The position numbers were made by a program, and so were the translations under genes. From an uncultured Dehalococcoidales bacterium (lineage in GTDB: Bacteria > Chloroflexota > Dehalococcoidia > UBA1151 > UBA1328): a stretch of 61,630 nucleotides of DNA. The notes beneath the pieces are model-generated. The model saw only the letters and a program-made list of their open reading frames with translations, was not told the DNA's origin and made no database searches. This document shows, piece by piece, positions 1 to 10,600 of the stretch (position 1 is its first letter; each line of letters opens with the position of its first letter). The stretch lies in the NCBI GenBank assembly GCA_905614375.1, contig CAJQSP010000004.1, forward strand, positions 1 to 61,630. Reading direction: 5' to 3'.

Positions 1-1059
1 AACTAGGGTGGTGTAGACGCTCCGGAAGTCGGTGGAGGGAACCAAATCACCCTGTTCGAGATCAGCTTCCCTAGTCGATGGGTATTCGCCGTATTGTCCG
101 CCCTTAACGTTGTCGCCAATTACGATACATACGCCACCTGCACCGTGATCGGTACCACCGCCGTTGTCCTGGACACGACGACCAAATTCTGAGAACAGGA
201 ACATGACCACGTTATCGGCTTCGCCATGGGCCTTGAGGTCGTCGTAGAAATCTTGAATCCCCCGCGAAACCTCTTCCCAGAGTCGGGAGTGAGTACTGAT
301 CTGGTCGGCATGCGTATCGAACCCGCCATGATCAAGGTAGAAGATTCTCGAGCCGAGTCCAGCGAGGTGAATTTGTGCGATACCCTTCAGTTTTTTCCCG
401 ACTGGTGAATCGGCATATTCGATGTTAGATGAGTAGTTGGCGGGTGCTGCCGCGAGAACGTCGGCACCTTCAAGTGCATCGAGACCTGTCTGACCGAGGT
501 AGTCCATGACTGGCCCGGTTCCAATCGCTGGCGAGTACACGCGGCGGTATCGACTGAGGACTCGTGAGAGTTTTTCTTCGGGGGTGAGACCGGTGAGCAT
601 CCCATAGCTATCTATGTTTTCGACTGTTGCGACCGGTACTCCGGGACCAACGAGTGCACGGAACAGCGATGGCCCCATGCTTACTGCTGTAACGACGTTG
701 TCTTTGTCGGGATCGAGGTCGCGTACTATTCGAGCGAGCCAACCCTCGGTGCCGAGTGTGTCGGGTTCGCAGGTGTGCCAGATATCCATCGATCGGAAGT
801 GCGATCGTGGCGAGTTTTCATATCCGACACCGTGGAGAATGGCTACGTTGCCATCCTGATACATCTTCTGGATCGGTTTCATAGAGGGGTGGAAACCGAC
901 CTTGTCGTCTAGTCGCAACACCGCTTCTTCGGAGACGTTAACAACCGGGCGATAGTCGCGGTAGAAAGGGTCGGCGTGCGGAACTACGGTATTGAGGTAA
1001 TCATTTCCACCGCTGAGTTGAAGAACAACTATTACGGGGTCTTTTTTCTTGGTCGTGAT
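1..1059 (-). CDS. DUF1501 family protein, C-terminus beyond the window
   Basis: The minus frame is open from 1059 to the window edge (353 codons). It reads as a DUF1501 protein: VIVVLQLSGGNDYLNT near the start, then HGVGYENSPRSHFRSMDIW, and FLFSEFGRRVQDNGGG with TDHGAGG near the visible end. DUF1501 proteins are usually secreted or Tat-exported relatives of the sulfatase/alkaline-phosphatase fold, of unknown substrate, and are commonly paired with DUF1800 as here (gap 44 bp). Between the upstream in-frame TGA and the first conserved residues there is no ATG, GTG or TTG. The best start is ATC at 1059-1057, preceded seven bases away by AGGAG (1071-1067), giving MTTKKKDPVIVVLQ. No signal peptide follows from that start. 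Family assignment is strong; the start is inference. Confidence 0.88.
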   Translation of the reverse strand, partial: MTTKKKDPVIVVLQLSGGNDYLNTVVPHADPFYRDYRPVVNVSEEAVLRLDDKVGFHPSMKPIQKMYQDGNVAILHGVGYENSPRSHFRSMDIWHTCEPDTLGTEGWLARIVRDLDPDKDNVVTAVSMGPSLFRALVGPGVPVATVENIDSYGMLTGLTPEEKLSRVLSRYRRVYSPAIGTGPVMDYLGQTGLDALEGADVLAAAPANYSSNIEYADSPVGKKLKGIAQIHLAGLGSRIFYLDHGGFDTHADQISTHSRLWEEVSRGIQDFYDDLKAHGEADNVVMFLFSEFGRRVQDNGGGTDHGAGGVCIVIGDNVKGGQYGEYPSTREADLEQGDLVPSTDFRSVYTTLV

Positions 1060-1103
1060 GTCCGGGCTCCTGTGGTTCTCGAAAAGATTCTCTTGATGGA
1101 TTG

Positions 1104-2504
1104 CTAGGCGAACTGGTATTCCCTGAGCGCAACGATGAGCTGGATGAGTTCAGACACCCTCGCTGCACCGCCATCTGATGCAGATTCGTTTGCCCAGTCG
1201 ATAGGGCCGAGCGACGTTGCGTGGTCGATCAACTCTTGGCGCGCTCCGTCTGGGATTTCGAGCGGACCCATCACATCGAGGCAGGCGTCCACTACGGCTT
1301 CTGGTGCAGTCCCGGCAGATTTCACGCGGTTCATGATGTTTACGACGCCAGGTCGGGAGTACTCGCTGATCAATTCGGCGGTGAAGTTGGTTCGCTTCAT
1401 CAGGGTGCCCGAATTGATCCATTCGATTCCCGAGTGCCAGCCCTCCACGCTTGGTGGATTCATCAGATCCTGTCCCATATTGGTGATATCGATGCACCAC
1501 TCCATAGTCTTCGGAGATACACGTTCGGTGTCTCCGACGAGACGTAGCGTGCCGATCACGACTTCAGCCGGGTTTTTTACTTTTGCAAACTGGGCATTCT
1601 TGAAAAAGTCAGATAACAGGATGAACCGTATTACCTCGCCCATGTTGTAGTCAGTGTCGATCAGGCGTTTGGCTATTGCCTGGACTGCATCAGGGTCTTT
1701 TGGTGGTGTTACTGACCATGCTGGAACCTGGTGTTCGTCGGCAACGAAGAAGGTGTAGAGGTGGCGCGCTATAAAGCCTGCGGTTGCCGGCTTCGACAGG
1801 ATGATGTCGACGATTTCCTCGCCGTCGAAGTTTCCTGTGTGACCGAGAAATTCCTTTTCGTCGGCATCGTGGTCTTCGGGTCGGAATTCGAACTCCCAGT
1901 CGAATCTCCCCATGTGGAACCGGGGCAATTTGTGGGTCATCGTCCAGCCGGTGAACGCCCTTGAGCACTCTCGAACGTCGGTTTCGGTGTAGTTGCCTAT
2001 ACCCATCGAAAAGAGTTCGAGGAGTTCACGCCCCCAGTTTTCGTTGACCGAGGTGGCGTGATTCTCGTGGTTGTCGAGCCAGAAGAGCATGGCGGGGTTT
2101 CGCGCCACTTCCATTAGGATGGTCTTGTAACTGCACATTCCTTTTTCACGGAACATGTCGAGCATGTCTTCGATTTCGTCGTAGTGATCGACTTTCGAGA
2201 CACCGGTGGCAAATAGTTGGTGATAGAAGAGGCAGAGCTTTTCTTGAAGCGGTGCCTGCGTTTTGATCATGCGCCAGACCCACCCGGCGTGCCCACGGCC
2301 ACCCATTGTCCCGGGCTTCCACCAGTTGGGGTAATAGCGGAGAAACTCGTAGTAGTCGACAGGTTCTTGAGCATCGGGGTTGAGGAGTTCCTCGACCGTC
2401 GCTTCGTAGCCGACTGCTACTCGCCGTTCGAGTTCGTCTCGTGATGCGCCGAACCCGGCCCGTCGCATCAGATGGGCCATTAGTTTAATGTTTTCGTCGA
2501 TCAT
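1104..2504 (-). CDS. DUF1800 family protein
   Basis: A 466-residue protein from the start MIDENIKLMAHLMRRAGFG, the typical DUF1800 N-terminus (handling of a first helix plus RRAGFG). Further family signatures are FYHQLFATG, NPAMLFWLDNH, WGRELLELFSMG, ECSRAFTGW, GHTGNFDG and NPPSVEGWHSG. The frame also allows an upstream ATG at 2546 adding 14 residues, but those residues are not family-like; a weak CGGAA lies close before 2504. DUF1800 is a widespread helical family of unknown activity that co-occurs with DUF1501, and the two probably form one transcription unit here, DUF1800 first. Role in cell-surface processing is only suggested by the partner family. Confidence 0.9.
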   Translation of the reverse strand: MIDENIKLMAHLMRRAGFGASRDELERRVAVGYEATVEELLNPDAQEPVDYYEFLRYYPNWWKPGTMGGRGHAGWVWRMIKTQAPLQEKLCLFYHQLFATGVSKVDHYDEIEDMLDMFREKGMCSYKTILMEVARNPAMLFWLDNHENHATSVNENWGRELLELFSMGIGNYTETDVRECSRAFTGWTMTHKLPRFHMGRFDWEFEFRPEDHDADEKEFLGHTGNFDGEEIVDIILSKPATAGFIARHLYTFFVADEHQVPAWSVTPPKDPDAVQAIAKRLIDTDYNMGEVIRFILLSDFFKNAQFAKVKNPAEVVIGTLRLVGDTERVSPKTMEWCIDITNMGQDLMNPPSVEGWHSGIEWINSGTLMKRTNFTAELISEYSRPGVVNIMNRVKSAGTAPEAVVDACLDVMGPLEIPDGARQELIDHATSLGPIDWANESASDGGAARVSELIQLIVALREYQFA

Positions 2505-2609
2505 ATTCCGTATCCAGACTAGCCGTCGAAGCGCAAACACTACCATAGTGCCCGCACGATCAAGATTGGGATGCGATCATAGTGAGTAGGTCATGGGAAA
2601 AACCAATAT

Positions 2610-2642
2610 GAGCCATGACTAATAATCGTGGCTCAAGTTTTT
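2610..2642. terminator. hairpin with T-tract, probable terminator
   Basis: An 8-bp stem (GAGCCATG / CGTGGCTC, one G-U wobble, 9-nt loop) at 2610-2634 is followed on plus by AAGTTTTT and on minus after a few bases by GTTTTT. It lies beyond the 3' end of the decayed coiled-coil gene read on minus and upstream of DUF1800, so it could end minus transcription before DUF1800. The remaining 2635-2800 holds no recognisable gene. Confidence 0.4.
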
Positions 2643-2803
2643 AACAAACTTACGAATACTAGGTATTAATAAGTTCTTTATTTGTCATTAGTAGACGTAG
2701 CTTCAAGATGCCGATACTTTACACCGTCTCAGCGCCGTCACCTCCACATCCCTTTGTACCAAACGGCAGAAAAATCTAACTCTCTGTTGCTGAGGCCATG
2801 GAT

Positions 2804-3564
2804 TCAGCATCCGACGCTTCGACGCTTAAGGGTGTCGGTGGCGGCCTGGAGGGCGTCGGTGAAGTTCTTGTGAGCATCATCCGTGGCCGACTTGAAGCTG
2901 ACCTGGAAGGGCGCCATCACGACCTCCATGGGGGGAAGGCTGCGATATCGGCATTAAGTTGGTCTTTGGAGGCAGCGATTACGGCTTTGTGCGTGAGCCC
3001 AACAATTTTAGACACGATACCCGCGTTGCAACTGACCTCCGAATCCGCGTAGGCGCTCCAGACGGCGGCAGTTTGGGTAGCGATGAGGCTATCAGACAGC
3101 GCTATGCGCGATTCGCGGACCCGGACTCCTTCATTGTGCCAAATGGCGATGGCAGTGTTGACTGCGGTAACGCGTGCCGCTACTGCTGCCTCGACCTGGG
3201 TAACGAAGGTGGCAACTGCGGCCGTTTGAACGTCCGTTGCAGCGACGGCGTAGAGGGCTTCAACTTTGGCGGCTAGCTTGGCTTCCCCGACGATTTTCTT
3301 CTCGGCACGTTCATTCACCTTGTCAGTTTGTCTGTCCGATCACTTTTGATTCAGTGCGATGCATTTTCCTTCGATATTGTTCAGACGGTTTTGCATATTC
3401 AGTTCAGTATTCGAAGTCATACTCGAGAGTTTCGCACAGATTCTCTTTGGCTCGGGGGTCTGGGCTATAAGGAGTCCCGGCGTAGCAACGGTAAGCCACA
3501 CTAAGAAACTGGCCGCAACCAATGTCTCGGACAGCCGTAATACTCGCCGGTTAAGTGATGTCAC
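2804..3564 (-). pseudogene. decayed exported coiled-coil protein
   Basis: A GTG at 3564, with GGAG nine bases upstream, opens a signal peptide (LVAASFLVWLTVATPGLLIAQ) followed by about 40 residues, then an in-frame TGA at 3342-3340. The same frame continues with SDRQTDKV into a long Ala/Val/Glu-rich helical stretch (KIVGEAKLAAKVEALYAV, FVTQVEAAVAARVTAVNTA) to a stop at 2917. A one-base shift then restores coil-like sequence (SATDDAHKNFTDALQAATDT) up to 2804. One nonsense codon plus one frameshift in an otherwise coherent protein points to a pseudogene, though a sequencing error or readthrough cannot be excluded. I recognise no family. It probably was a secreted or periplasmic helical protein. 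Confidence 0.55.
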
Positions 3565-3568
3565 GAAA

Positions 3569-3730
3569 TTACTCTCCTACCCCGATCAGGGCTTGCTCGT
3601 CGTCTACTAGGAGCGCCATATCTACCCCCACTTCCTCCTCAAGGTCACGCAGGTTCATCATGGCGTCGTTAAGGAGTTCGGCTAGAATGCCGTCGATAAT
3701 GGTTTCGATCGAGTCGCACAGTATCCATAT
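3569..3730 (-). pseudogene. short acidic ORF fragment before the coiled-coil gene
   Basis: This minus frame encodes an acidic peptide, with SIETIIDGILAELLNDA followed by MMNLRDLEEEVGVDMALL, stopping at 3571-3569, four bases before the GTG of the coiled-coil gene. The longest open part has no start codon. A short ATG-started piece in another frame (ATG-GAT-ACT-GTG near 3735) would join it after a one-base shift. It may be a broken small gene or a 30-residue ORF from the ATG at 3661, translationally coupled to the next gene. The 3735-3870 stretch holds nothing I can name other than the upstream region of the next plus-strand gene. Confidence 0.3.
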
Positions 3731-3870
3731 CTACCAATAAATATGACGATTGGTGATGATGTACCGTTCTTCTAATAGAATGTGTTGACCGGTGAGCCAT
3801 AAGGGCCACCTCTTATTACAAACCATATCGTCTTTATTTAATTAACTGGAGTGGTCACGATCTACAAGGT

Positions 3871-5847
3871 ATGCGAACACTAATCGTAATACTCCTAATA
3901 CCTATTTTTGCTGTGATTTTCCTTATAGCAATCACGCTCAATCAAGTCGCGAGTACGCTATCAGATGAAGATCTGATCGTCAGGATTCTCGATGATGTTG
4001 AGATTTATGATTATTTTTATGACGAGTTGATGGTGCTGTTGTCAGCCGATCTCTTAGATCGAGAATATGAGGTTAATTTTTATGGAGATAACAACGAGTT
4101 AAATCCCGTTCTAAAACTAGATCATCCTGACGGGGATCCACTCGGTTTCAAAGTGTTTTTCGACGATGTTATTCCAAGAGAATATCTCCGCCAAGAGATA
4201 CGTGAAAATCTTGGAGTAATGCTTGCTTATTTAAATGAAACACAAGACACCTTCATAGTTGATTTGGGTGTCCAGAATCGCATCAGAGAAATACCACCTG
4301 CTACTGATCGATTGATGAAAAGCACACTAATATCAGACGAATTAGTTAATGACTTAGTTTTCCCGGTTATGGTTACGTTTAATACAGAGATTCTTCAACC
4401 TACATTAGGGTTGGGGTTTGATGCTTATGAATTAGAGCAAATAGCGTTTGTACTTTTTGATCCTGACTGGATAGATCATCATGTAGTGTCAGGAACCAAC
4501 ATGTTGGCGCCATATTTGGCACATGATGCAGATGAATTCCAATTTATTGTGAGAGTTGAAGATCGAATTGTCATTGCTGGCGAGATCATGAAATCGAAGT
4601 TGAGCAATGACGATATTCTCTACCGATTGGTGTTTACACGAATGGTGCGACCTCTGTTAGGTCAGGCATTAGGTATGGCTCAAGATATTGGGTTTGGTAT
4701 GACTCTTTCCAATCAAGAAGTTGTCGATGTAATGGAGGCAATCGCGCCTCGTACTTGGGTTAATCTGCAAGGCGATGGATTAATCGATGAACTAACGGCT
4801 TACCTAGTAAATGCAGACAATGAAATCGATTACAACATTTCTATGAAAGAACGTAAAGAGGCTGCTGCTTTTGTAGTAACTGAACTGGTTATGAGTCAGT
4901 TGCGGGAAGCTCTCACCGAATTGTCAACTTGTCAATCTTTACTTCAAATAAAAGCTGCTTCAGAAGATGTTGGATCTCGCAAGATTCCTTCTTGTATACC
5001 GGGCGGAATTTCATCTATTGATCCGATAATCAATTCGCTTGACCCCATAATGAGGATGGAAGTCGAAAACTTCATAAGCCAACAAATTCCTGACGACTTG
5101 CATTACTCACACGCATTTTTTCAGCAGGCGATTGGAGATAACATGTCAGAAGTCGAGAATGTGCGAAAGAACATTTCCGATGGGATAGAATTTTCTGACG
5201 ATGACCTTCTTAACGCGCTAGCGTGGGGTGGATTCTACCGTCAGTCACAGATTGAAAATGCAGACTTACAGACGATGTCTGCAGAAGATCTCGTTGCTTT
5301 AATTACTGACGGTATCATGTGGACGGATGTAGATTTCATCGACGGACTCGATGAATCTTCTAAACTGCAAGTTGAAAACCTCCGACAAAATCTTGGTACA
5401 GCTATATCGTTTCGGTGGCTGATCTGGCTTGCCATCTTATTGCCAGTGTTTCTTTTAGTTTATTTCACAGCGGATAATTGGCCATCTAGATTGAAATTAG
5501 GGGGTGCGATTATCTCAATAATGGCGGTATTGTCATACGCGGGAATTACATTTCTTTGGGACAACTATTCAGATCAAATTCATGATCAATATCTGCCACA
5601 GACATATGAACTTGGTGTGCGTATGGAAGCAGACTTGCCAAGTCTGGCAGATGAATTGAAAGACAATGGGCCAGTAACCAAGTTATTCGAGATACTCGAA
5701 GTTTGGCAGGAACAGTTAAAGAATCAAACGATTCCATGGATATTCCTTGGTGTATTCGCATTTGCTATCGGAACTAGCTGGGTAAGCAGATCAACCTCAA
5801 GAAGAGAACCGTTGACATTACCTGAAAAGATACCTGTTACCTCGTGA
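3871..5847 (+). CDS. large membrane protein of unknown function
   Basis: 658 residues. An N-terminal membrane helix (TLIVILLIPIFAVIFLIAIT, residues about 3-22) is followed by a roughly 490-residue soluble, acidic, mostly helical region, then two adjacent helices (WLIWLAILLPVFLLVYFTA and the AIISIMAVLSYAGITFLW stretch) and a fourth near the C-terminus (IPWIFLGVFAFAIGTSWV). The big domain is probably extracytoplasmic. I recognise no family and no catalytic motif. AAGG lies only two bases before the ATG, too close for an ordinary ribosome site, so translation may be leaderless or start differently. It is monocistronic, with about 180 bp of empty sequence after it. Confidence 0.8.
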   Translation: MRTLIVILLIPIFAVIFLIAITLNQVASTLSDEDLIVRILDDVEIYDYFYDELMVLLSADLLDREYEVNFYGDNNELNPVLKLDHPDGDPLGFKVFFDDVIPREYLRQEIRENLGVMLAYLNETQDTFIVDLGVQNRIREIPPATDRLMKSTLISDELVNDLVFPVMVTFNTEILQPTLGLGFDAYELEQIAFVLFDPDWIDHHVVSGTNMLAPYLAHDADEFQFIVRVEDRIVIAGEIMKSKLSNDDILYRLVFTRMVRPLLGQALGMAQDIGFGMTLSNQEVVDVMEAIAPRTWVNLQGDGLIDELTAYLVNADNEIDYNISMKERKEAAAFVVTELVMSQLREALTELSTCQSLLQIKAASEDVGSRKIPSCIPGGISSIDPIINSLDPIMRMEVENFISQQIPDDLHYSHAFFQQAIGDNMSEVENVRKNISDGIEFSDDDLLNALAWGGFYRQSQIENADLQTMSAEDLVALITDGIMWTDVDFIDGLDESSKLQVENLRQNLGTAISFRWLIWLAILLPVFLLVYFTADNWPSRLKLGGAIISIMAVLSYAGITFLWDNYSDQIHDQYLPQTYELGVRMEADLPSLADELKDNGPVTKLFEILEVWQEQLKNQTIPWIFLGVFAFAIGTSWVSRSTSRREPLTLPEKIPVTS

Positions 5848-6023
5848 CGATCCATATAGCATTCATCTTTTATGATTTCAATTCAATACGGAATCTAACC
5901 TGTGTGTCTCCGATTGGTAGCGATCGGAGTATCAGCCACTAGGGAATACGAGAGACGAGTATGTGACCAGCAACGCGATAACTGTATTCATCATTAACCG
6001 TCAAGCGTCTACTGAAATCTCCA

Positions 6024-7379
6024 CTACTTAAGTGTTTGTAGATATGTCACTAGGGCGTCAATTGAGTCGTTACCAAGGTGTGACCATTCTGGCATTACCA
6101 TTGGAAATCCATCGACCACAAATGCTCCCGGTTTCCTTAAGGATTGCTCGAGATATTCTTCAGCGCTAAGACCAGCCACTCGTGTTGCTGCTCGGTCCGC
6201 GACTCCTGCAAGTCCAGGTCCTACGACGGTCTTGCCTCCAGTCGAGTGACAGCCGGTGCAGTTCTTAGCGAATAAAATAATGCCATTGCCACTTACATCG
6301 GCCTCAGAGGTGCTACTAAAAGAAGTCACTGTTCCCGGCATTGTCGATGACACAGCTGGAGATGGCACCAACGCGTTATCAGGCAGTGAATCTGATGGAA
6401 TTATCGGCGGATCCTCTACTAAAACACTGAAAGAGGTGTTCACAACATCACCTGTATCGGATCTAATTCTCATCTCGGCGTTGAAAATACCTGCAGATGT
6501 ATATGTGTGACCCGCAAGTATTTCGCCCGTATCAACCATTATTGGTACGCCTATCCAATCAGAACCATCTCCCCATTTAACAGATGCACTTACTCCGCCC
6601 AGTGAGTTCAGCTCTTCGACGTTTGAAACACGGAAATTTGCAATCCGAAAATATTCATTTTTATTTACAACTGGAACAAGTCCATCAATAAATTTAATTT
6701 TTACGAGTTCTGAAGTGAGAGTTGGTAGTACAGCGCTTTCTACCGGGAGAGTTATAGAGTCATCATTATTTGCACCACGATCTATCAGCAGGCGTACTAC
6801 GTCGAGTGAGTTCGTCTCACCTGCCAAGTGCATCGGTGTCAAACCATCGTTGTCCTTCGCTTCGATGTCGGCACCGCGATCTATCAGCAGGCGTACTAGG
6901 TCGAGTGAGTTCGTCTCGGCTGCCCAGTGCATCGGTGTCAAACCATCGTTGTCCTTCGCTTCGATGTCGGCACCGCTATCGATCAGCAGGCGGGCAATGT
7001 CGATAGAATTCGTCTCAGCTGCCAAGTGCAGGGGTGTTATATCTTGAAGATCATCGGTAACACTTGGGGCATCTACTACCGTACGTGTCGCATCAATAGC
7101 TGCAGCAACCGTAGATCCGATAGCCAGCTCAGCAGAAACCGTAGATTCAATAGCTAACATCGCCGCAACGGTAGACTCGATCGCCTGTTCCGCTGTAACC
7201 GGTGAGGTACGTGCTAATTCGTTAACCCCATCTGCAACTGATGGAGCACCAGCTACTCCATCAGTATCTTGATTTATTTCGTTTTTACCGGTGACTATCG
7301 GCTCGACCGTACATCCAAGAACTAAAACTATATAAAAACCAATCATTGCGGCAATGAAAGGGCTTCGAAGTATCAACAA
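6024..7379 (-). CDS. lipoprotein: ankyrin repeats, PKD-like domain, cytochrome c
   Basis: 451 residues from a TTG start. A lipoprotein signal ends in LVLGC (Cys23). Short helical repeats (AIESTVAAML, AIESTVSAEL, AIGSTVAAAI) follow. Three ankyrin repeats occupy residues about 111-208 (ITPLHLAAETNSIDIARLL, then LTPMHWAAETNS and LTPMHLAGETNS). A PKD/beta-sandwich domain (about 220-316, SASVKWGDGSDW, AGHTYTSAG) comes next. A C-terminal class I cytochrome c carries the heme motif C374-T-G-C377-H378 and a likely distal Met in MVMPEW. The protein should be lipid-anchored outside the membrane and carry one heme. Fusion of ankyrin repeats to a cytochrome is unusual. The electron partner is unknown; no oxidase or reductase gene is adjacent. 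Confidence 0.85.
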   Translation of the reverse strand: MLILRSPFIAAMIGFYIVLVLGCTVEPIVTGKNEINQDTDGVAGAPSVADGVNELARTSPVTAEQAIESTVAAMLAIESTVSAELAIGSTVAAAIDATRTVVDAPSVTDDLQDITPLHLAAETNSIDIARLLIDSGADIEAKDNDGLTPMHWAAETNSLDLVRLLIDRGADIEAKDNDGLTPMHLAGETNSLDVVRLLIDRGANNDDSITLPVESAVLPTLTSELVKIKFIDGLVPVVNKNEYFRIANFRVSNVEELNSLGGVSASVKWGDGSDWIGVPIMVDTGEILAGHTYTSAGIFNAEMRIRSDTGDVVNTSFSVLVEDPPIIPSDSLPDNALVPSPAVSSTMPGTVTSFSSTSEADVSGNGIILFAKNCTGCHSTGGKTVVGPGLAGVADRAATRVAGLSAEEYLEQSLRKPGAFVVDGFPMVMPEWSHLGNDSIDALVTYLQTLK

Positions 7380-7643
7380 TTTATTTTAAACCTTAAAATA
7401 ACGACTAAATCACTATTGTTAAAACATTTCAGACAACTCTAAATACGCCTTAATAGATTTAAGCGTATTTCTTATGCCTAATTGTAAATGTTGTCCAATT
7501 TCAAATGGTAAGACACCGTATGTCACATTACATAGTGACCGGTGTTGATATAGTCCTATCGTGGTGGATAGAGGGCTTTCTTTATCTCCAGTGCGGCTGT
7601 GTTTTAAATTGGCTTTATTCGTAATTCGTTTATTGTGATCTGA

Positions 7644-10600
7644 TTGCCTCCAATTCAACAAATATCTCACAAGACAATTCTTCATCTACGTCGTCGGCAC
7701 TTTCAACATGAACTAGTTCATGTTTTGCCGCCATTTCTACTGCTTGCAGGTTTTTTGATTTTGGGATTTGCCATCAGCAGTTTGTCTCAAGTGTCACCTG
7801 AGGTTGCCGAAAGCCTATTTACAGAGAAGCTGCGGTCAGCACCAGCACCGGATCTCATCGTAAGTAACGGGGTTTTGTTAGCTTTCGCTGTCGCTTCAAC
7901 ATTCGCTGTGACGATTGTCACTTCCTATATTTTTAGATCGAATACAGTTGTTGCGTTAGCAATCGTTGGGGTAGGAACGGCGATATGTGCTGCTCTATTG
8001 TTGCCTGGGCAGCCGGTTTTTAAATTACTACCATCCGGAGGTGGTGATACTGCGCCCATAGGAGTCCCAAACGGAATAACTCCTTTGATCCTCGGAGTAG
8101 CTTTTGCATGGTGCTTGTCACTGTTACTTTTAGCACTTATTCGAGATAGAAATCCTTGGGCCACAGGACTTTATATCGCTCTTTGGATTGGGGCTCTGTC
8201 CCTGTTTTTGCCAGCATTTTCAGACTTGTTTGGCCAATCAGAAACAGCCGAAGGAAAGACTAACCAACGAATAGCTAAATTCATAGGTACAGCTGGTGAT
8301 CTAGGAGAAACAACGATCATCACTGATGATGGAACTGCCATAACAATACTTGAAAATGCCGGGAACGTGGAATCAAGTATTGATTTGATGACTATGACCC
8401 CTGGTCTTTCAACATCCCAAGCAAGCAATCCAGGACGCCTCCCTGTCTTCAGTGTTTCTAATGCCGGTAGAACTGGATATCTGCGTACAGCTACTGGGGA
8501 TTTCTATGTAGACGGTAAATGGCAACAGAACGCTGACATGATTGTCAGTTTGACAGAAAATGAGACCATTCAAACTGGCTTGGAGTCCACTATTTCACAA
8601 GGAATAATGGATAACCCTGTACTAACTTTTGGTCCGTCTCCAAACTCTATTGTTCGGAGTCTGACAGAGCGAATAACGGTACACGCCCTGAATGATAAAA
8701 ACAGACCCAAGGAAATCTCCGATAATTACATGATTGCTTCCGGGTCTGTTCCGGTGCCTCAACTTATTAAGTCAAGCGATATTGCGGGCAGCTATGCCAA
8801 ACGATCCCACGTTTTTACTGCAACCGCTAAGTTTGATGGGATTGACTTCATTTCTTCGGTAAAGATTTACAACGAAGAATTACTTAATCAGGCTCGCTCC
8901 ATGTCTGCGCCCTTGTATTTGCAAGTGCCCCAAGATCTTCAGAATAAATTCGCCCCGATCGCTGAGGAGCAAGTGATAGCTGCTTCAAGTGACTTTGAGA
9001 AAGCAATTGCTTTAGAAAGTTACCTCAAGAACGAATTTATATATGACTATAAACAAACAAAATCTTCGTCTGCTAATGAATCAGAGGATCCTGTTGAGGA
9101 ATTTCTAATTGGTTCACGAATTGGGACTGCCGGAAATTTCTCATCGGCATATGTTCTCTTAGCTAGAAGCATAGGGCTTCCGGCTCGAGTAGTTTCCGGA
9201 TGGGCGATAGCTCCGCAAAATAAGCAACAGGTTGTTTACACGAATCAGGCTCATCAGTGGGCTGAAATTGCTTTCGAAGGATTTGGGTGGGTGGGATTTG
9301 ACCCGACACCAGTAGAGGGTCCTCCTGCTAGAACCAGTTCGGGGAAGACGAGTCGGACGTGGCTGAGACCTACTGGGCAAATCCAGGTTGAACCAGAAAC
9401 GTTACTTGCGAACAACGGCTACCCAATAGATTTTGGATCTACTCAAGAACTGATCGATGCCGCTGGAATCGATCCTTTATCTCCACTCGGAGGCTATCTG
9501 TTTGGCAATGAACGATTCAACTTAGACGGCAATGATTTCTCAACATCTGGTTTTCCGCAAACTCTTGAAAGTCTTGCCGAATCTATTGACCCTGAGGTAT
9601 TCGAACAATTAACCGATGAAGACAAAGACCATCTCTTAGAATCTTATGAAACTCTTGCTCAATCTATGGATCCAGCGGTGTTTCAGAATTTAACTGACCA
9701 ACAACAAGGATTGTTGCTACTTGGAGCGGCAGCTGGCGCGGTTGCTTATAGTGCGATGACTGGACAAGCTGTTATTGACCCTGAAACTGGCGGGGCAATA
9801 AGTCTTGACCAAGCGAACAATATTTTAGGCGCCCCTTCTACAACTTCACAAAGGGCGAGCGAGCCGGTCAGATTCCCAGTGTTTTCGATTTCTAGCCAAG
9901 GTGATATTGGATATCTGCGAACATCTATAGGAGAGACCTACTCGGGCGGATCATGGATACCGGCCGGTCCAAATATATTAGTTAATGTCCAACCAGATCA
10001 GTTGATCGAATCTCGAGCCACCGTTAGATCAAGTCCATTAATTCAATCATATGATCTTAGATTTTCTGCTGGTCTGATCGAAGCAATGCCATCTGCACCG
10101 GCGAATACAGACTTGCGCTCGATATCTATTCAACCAGCTAATGCTGCGGTTTCTCTTGATTCTAGAATGCCGACACCTCCTCGATTAGTCGAAAGTTCGA
10201 TTGCTGGTGAGCTTAATCTGCCTAGCATGGCATTTAATTCGGTCACTGCATCAGATTTGACAGTGTTCACATCGCTCGCCGTTAGGTTTGACAACCGTGA
10301 TGTTTACAACGCAGAATCGCCGATAATTGGGGAGTACATACAACTTCCTGATGATTTGGATCCTAGGATTCCTGCTTTGGCAAATCAGGTTGTGTCAGGT
10401 GCTGTCTCGGACTACGAAAAAGCCGTTCGTATTTCTGAATATCTTAGTACCAGTTTTGAATATGGATTTGTAGATCAATCTACAGTCGATCTGAGAGCGA
10501 AATCAGATCCTGTAGTCACTTTTTTGTTTGATGATTGGGTTGGAACTTGTGGGAATTTCTCCAGCGCATTTGTGTTGATGGCGCGATCTGTTGGCTTGGC

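Noticed and set aside
7419..7685. 88-codon minus ORF before the giant gene
   Set aside because: Overlaps the start of the giant gene, has no family similarity and no clear ribosome site; the 7380-7643 gap is better read as upstream region.
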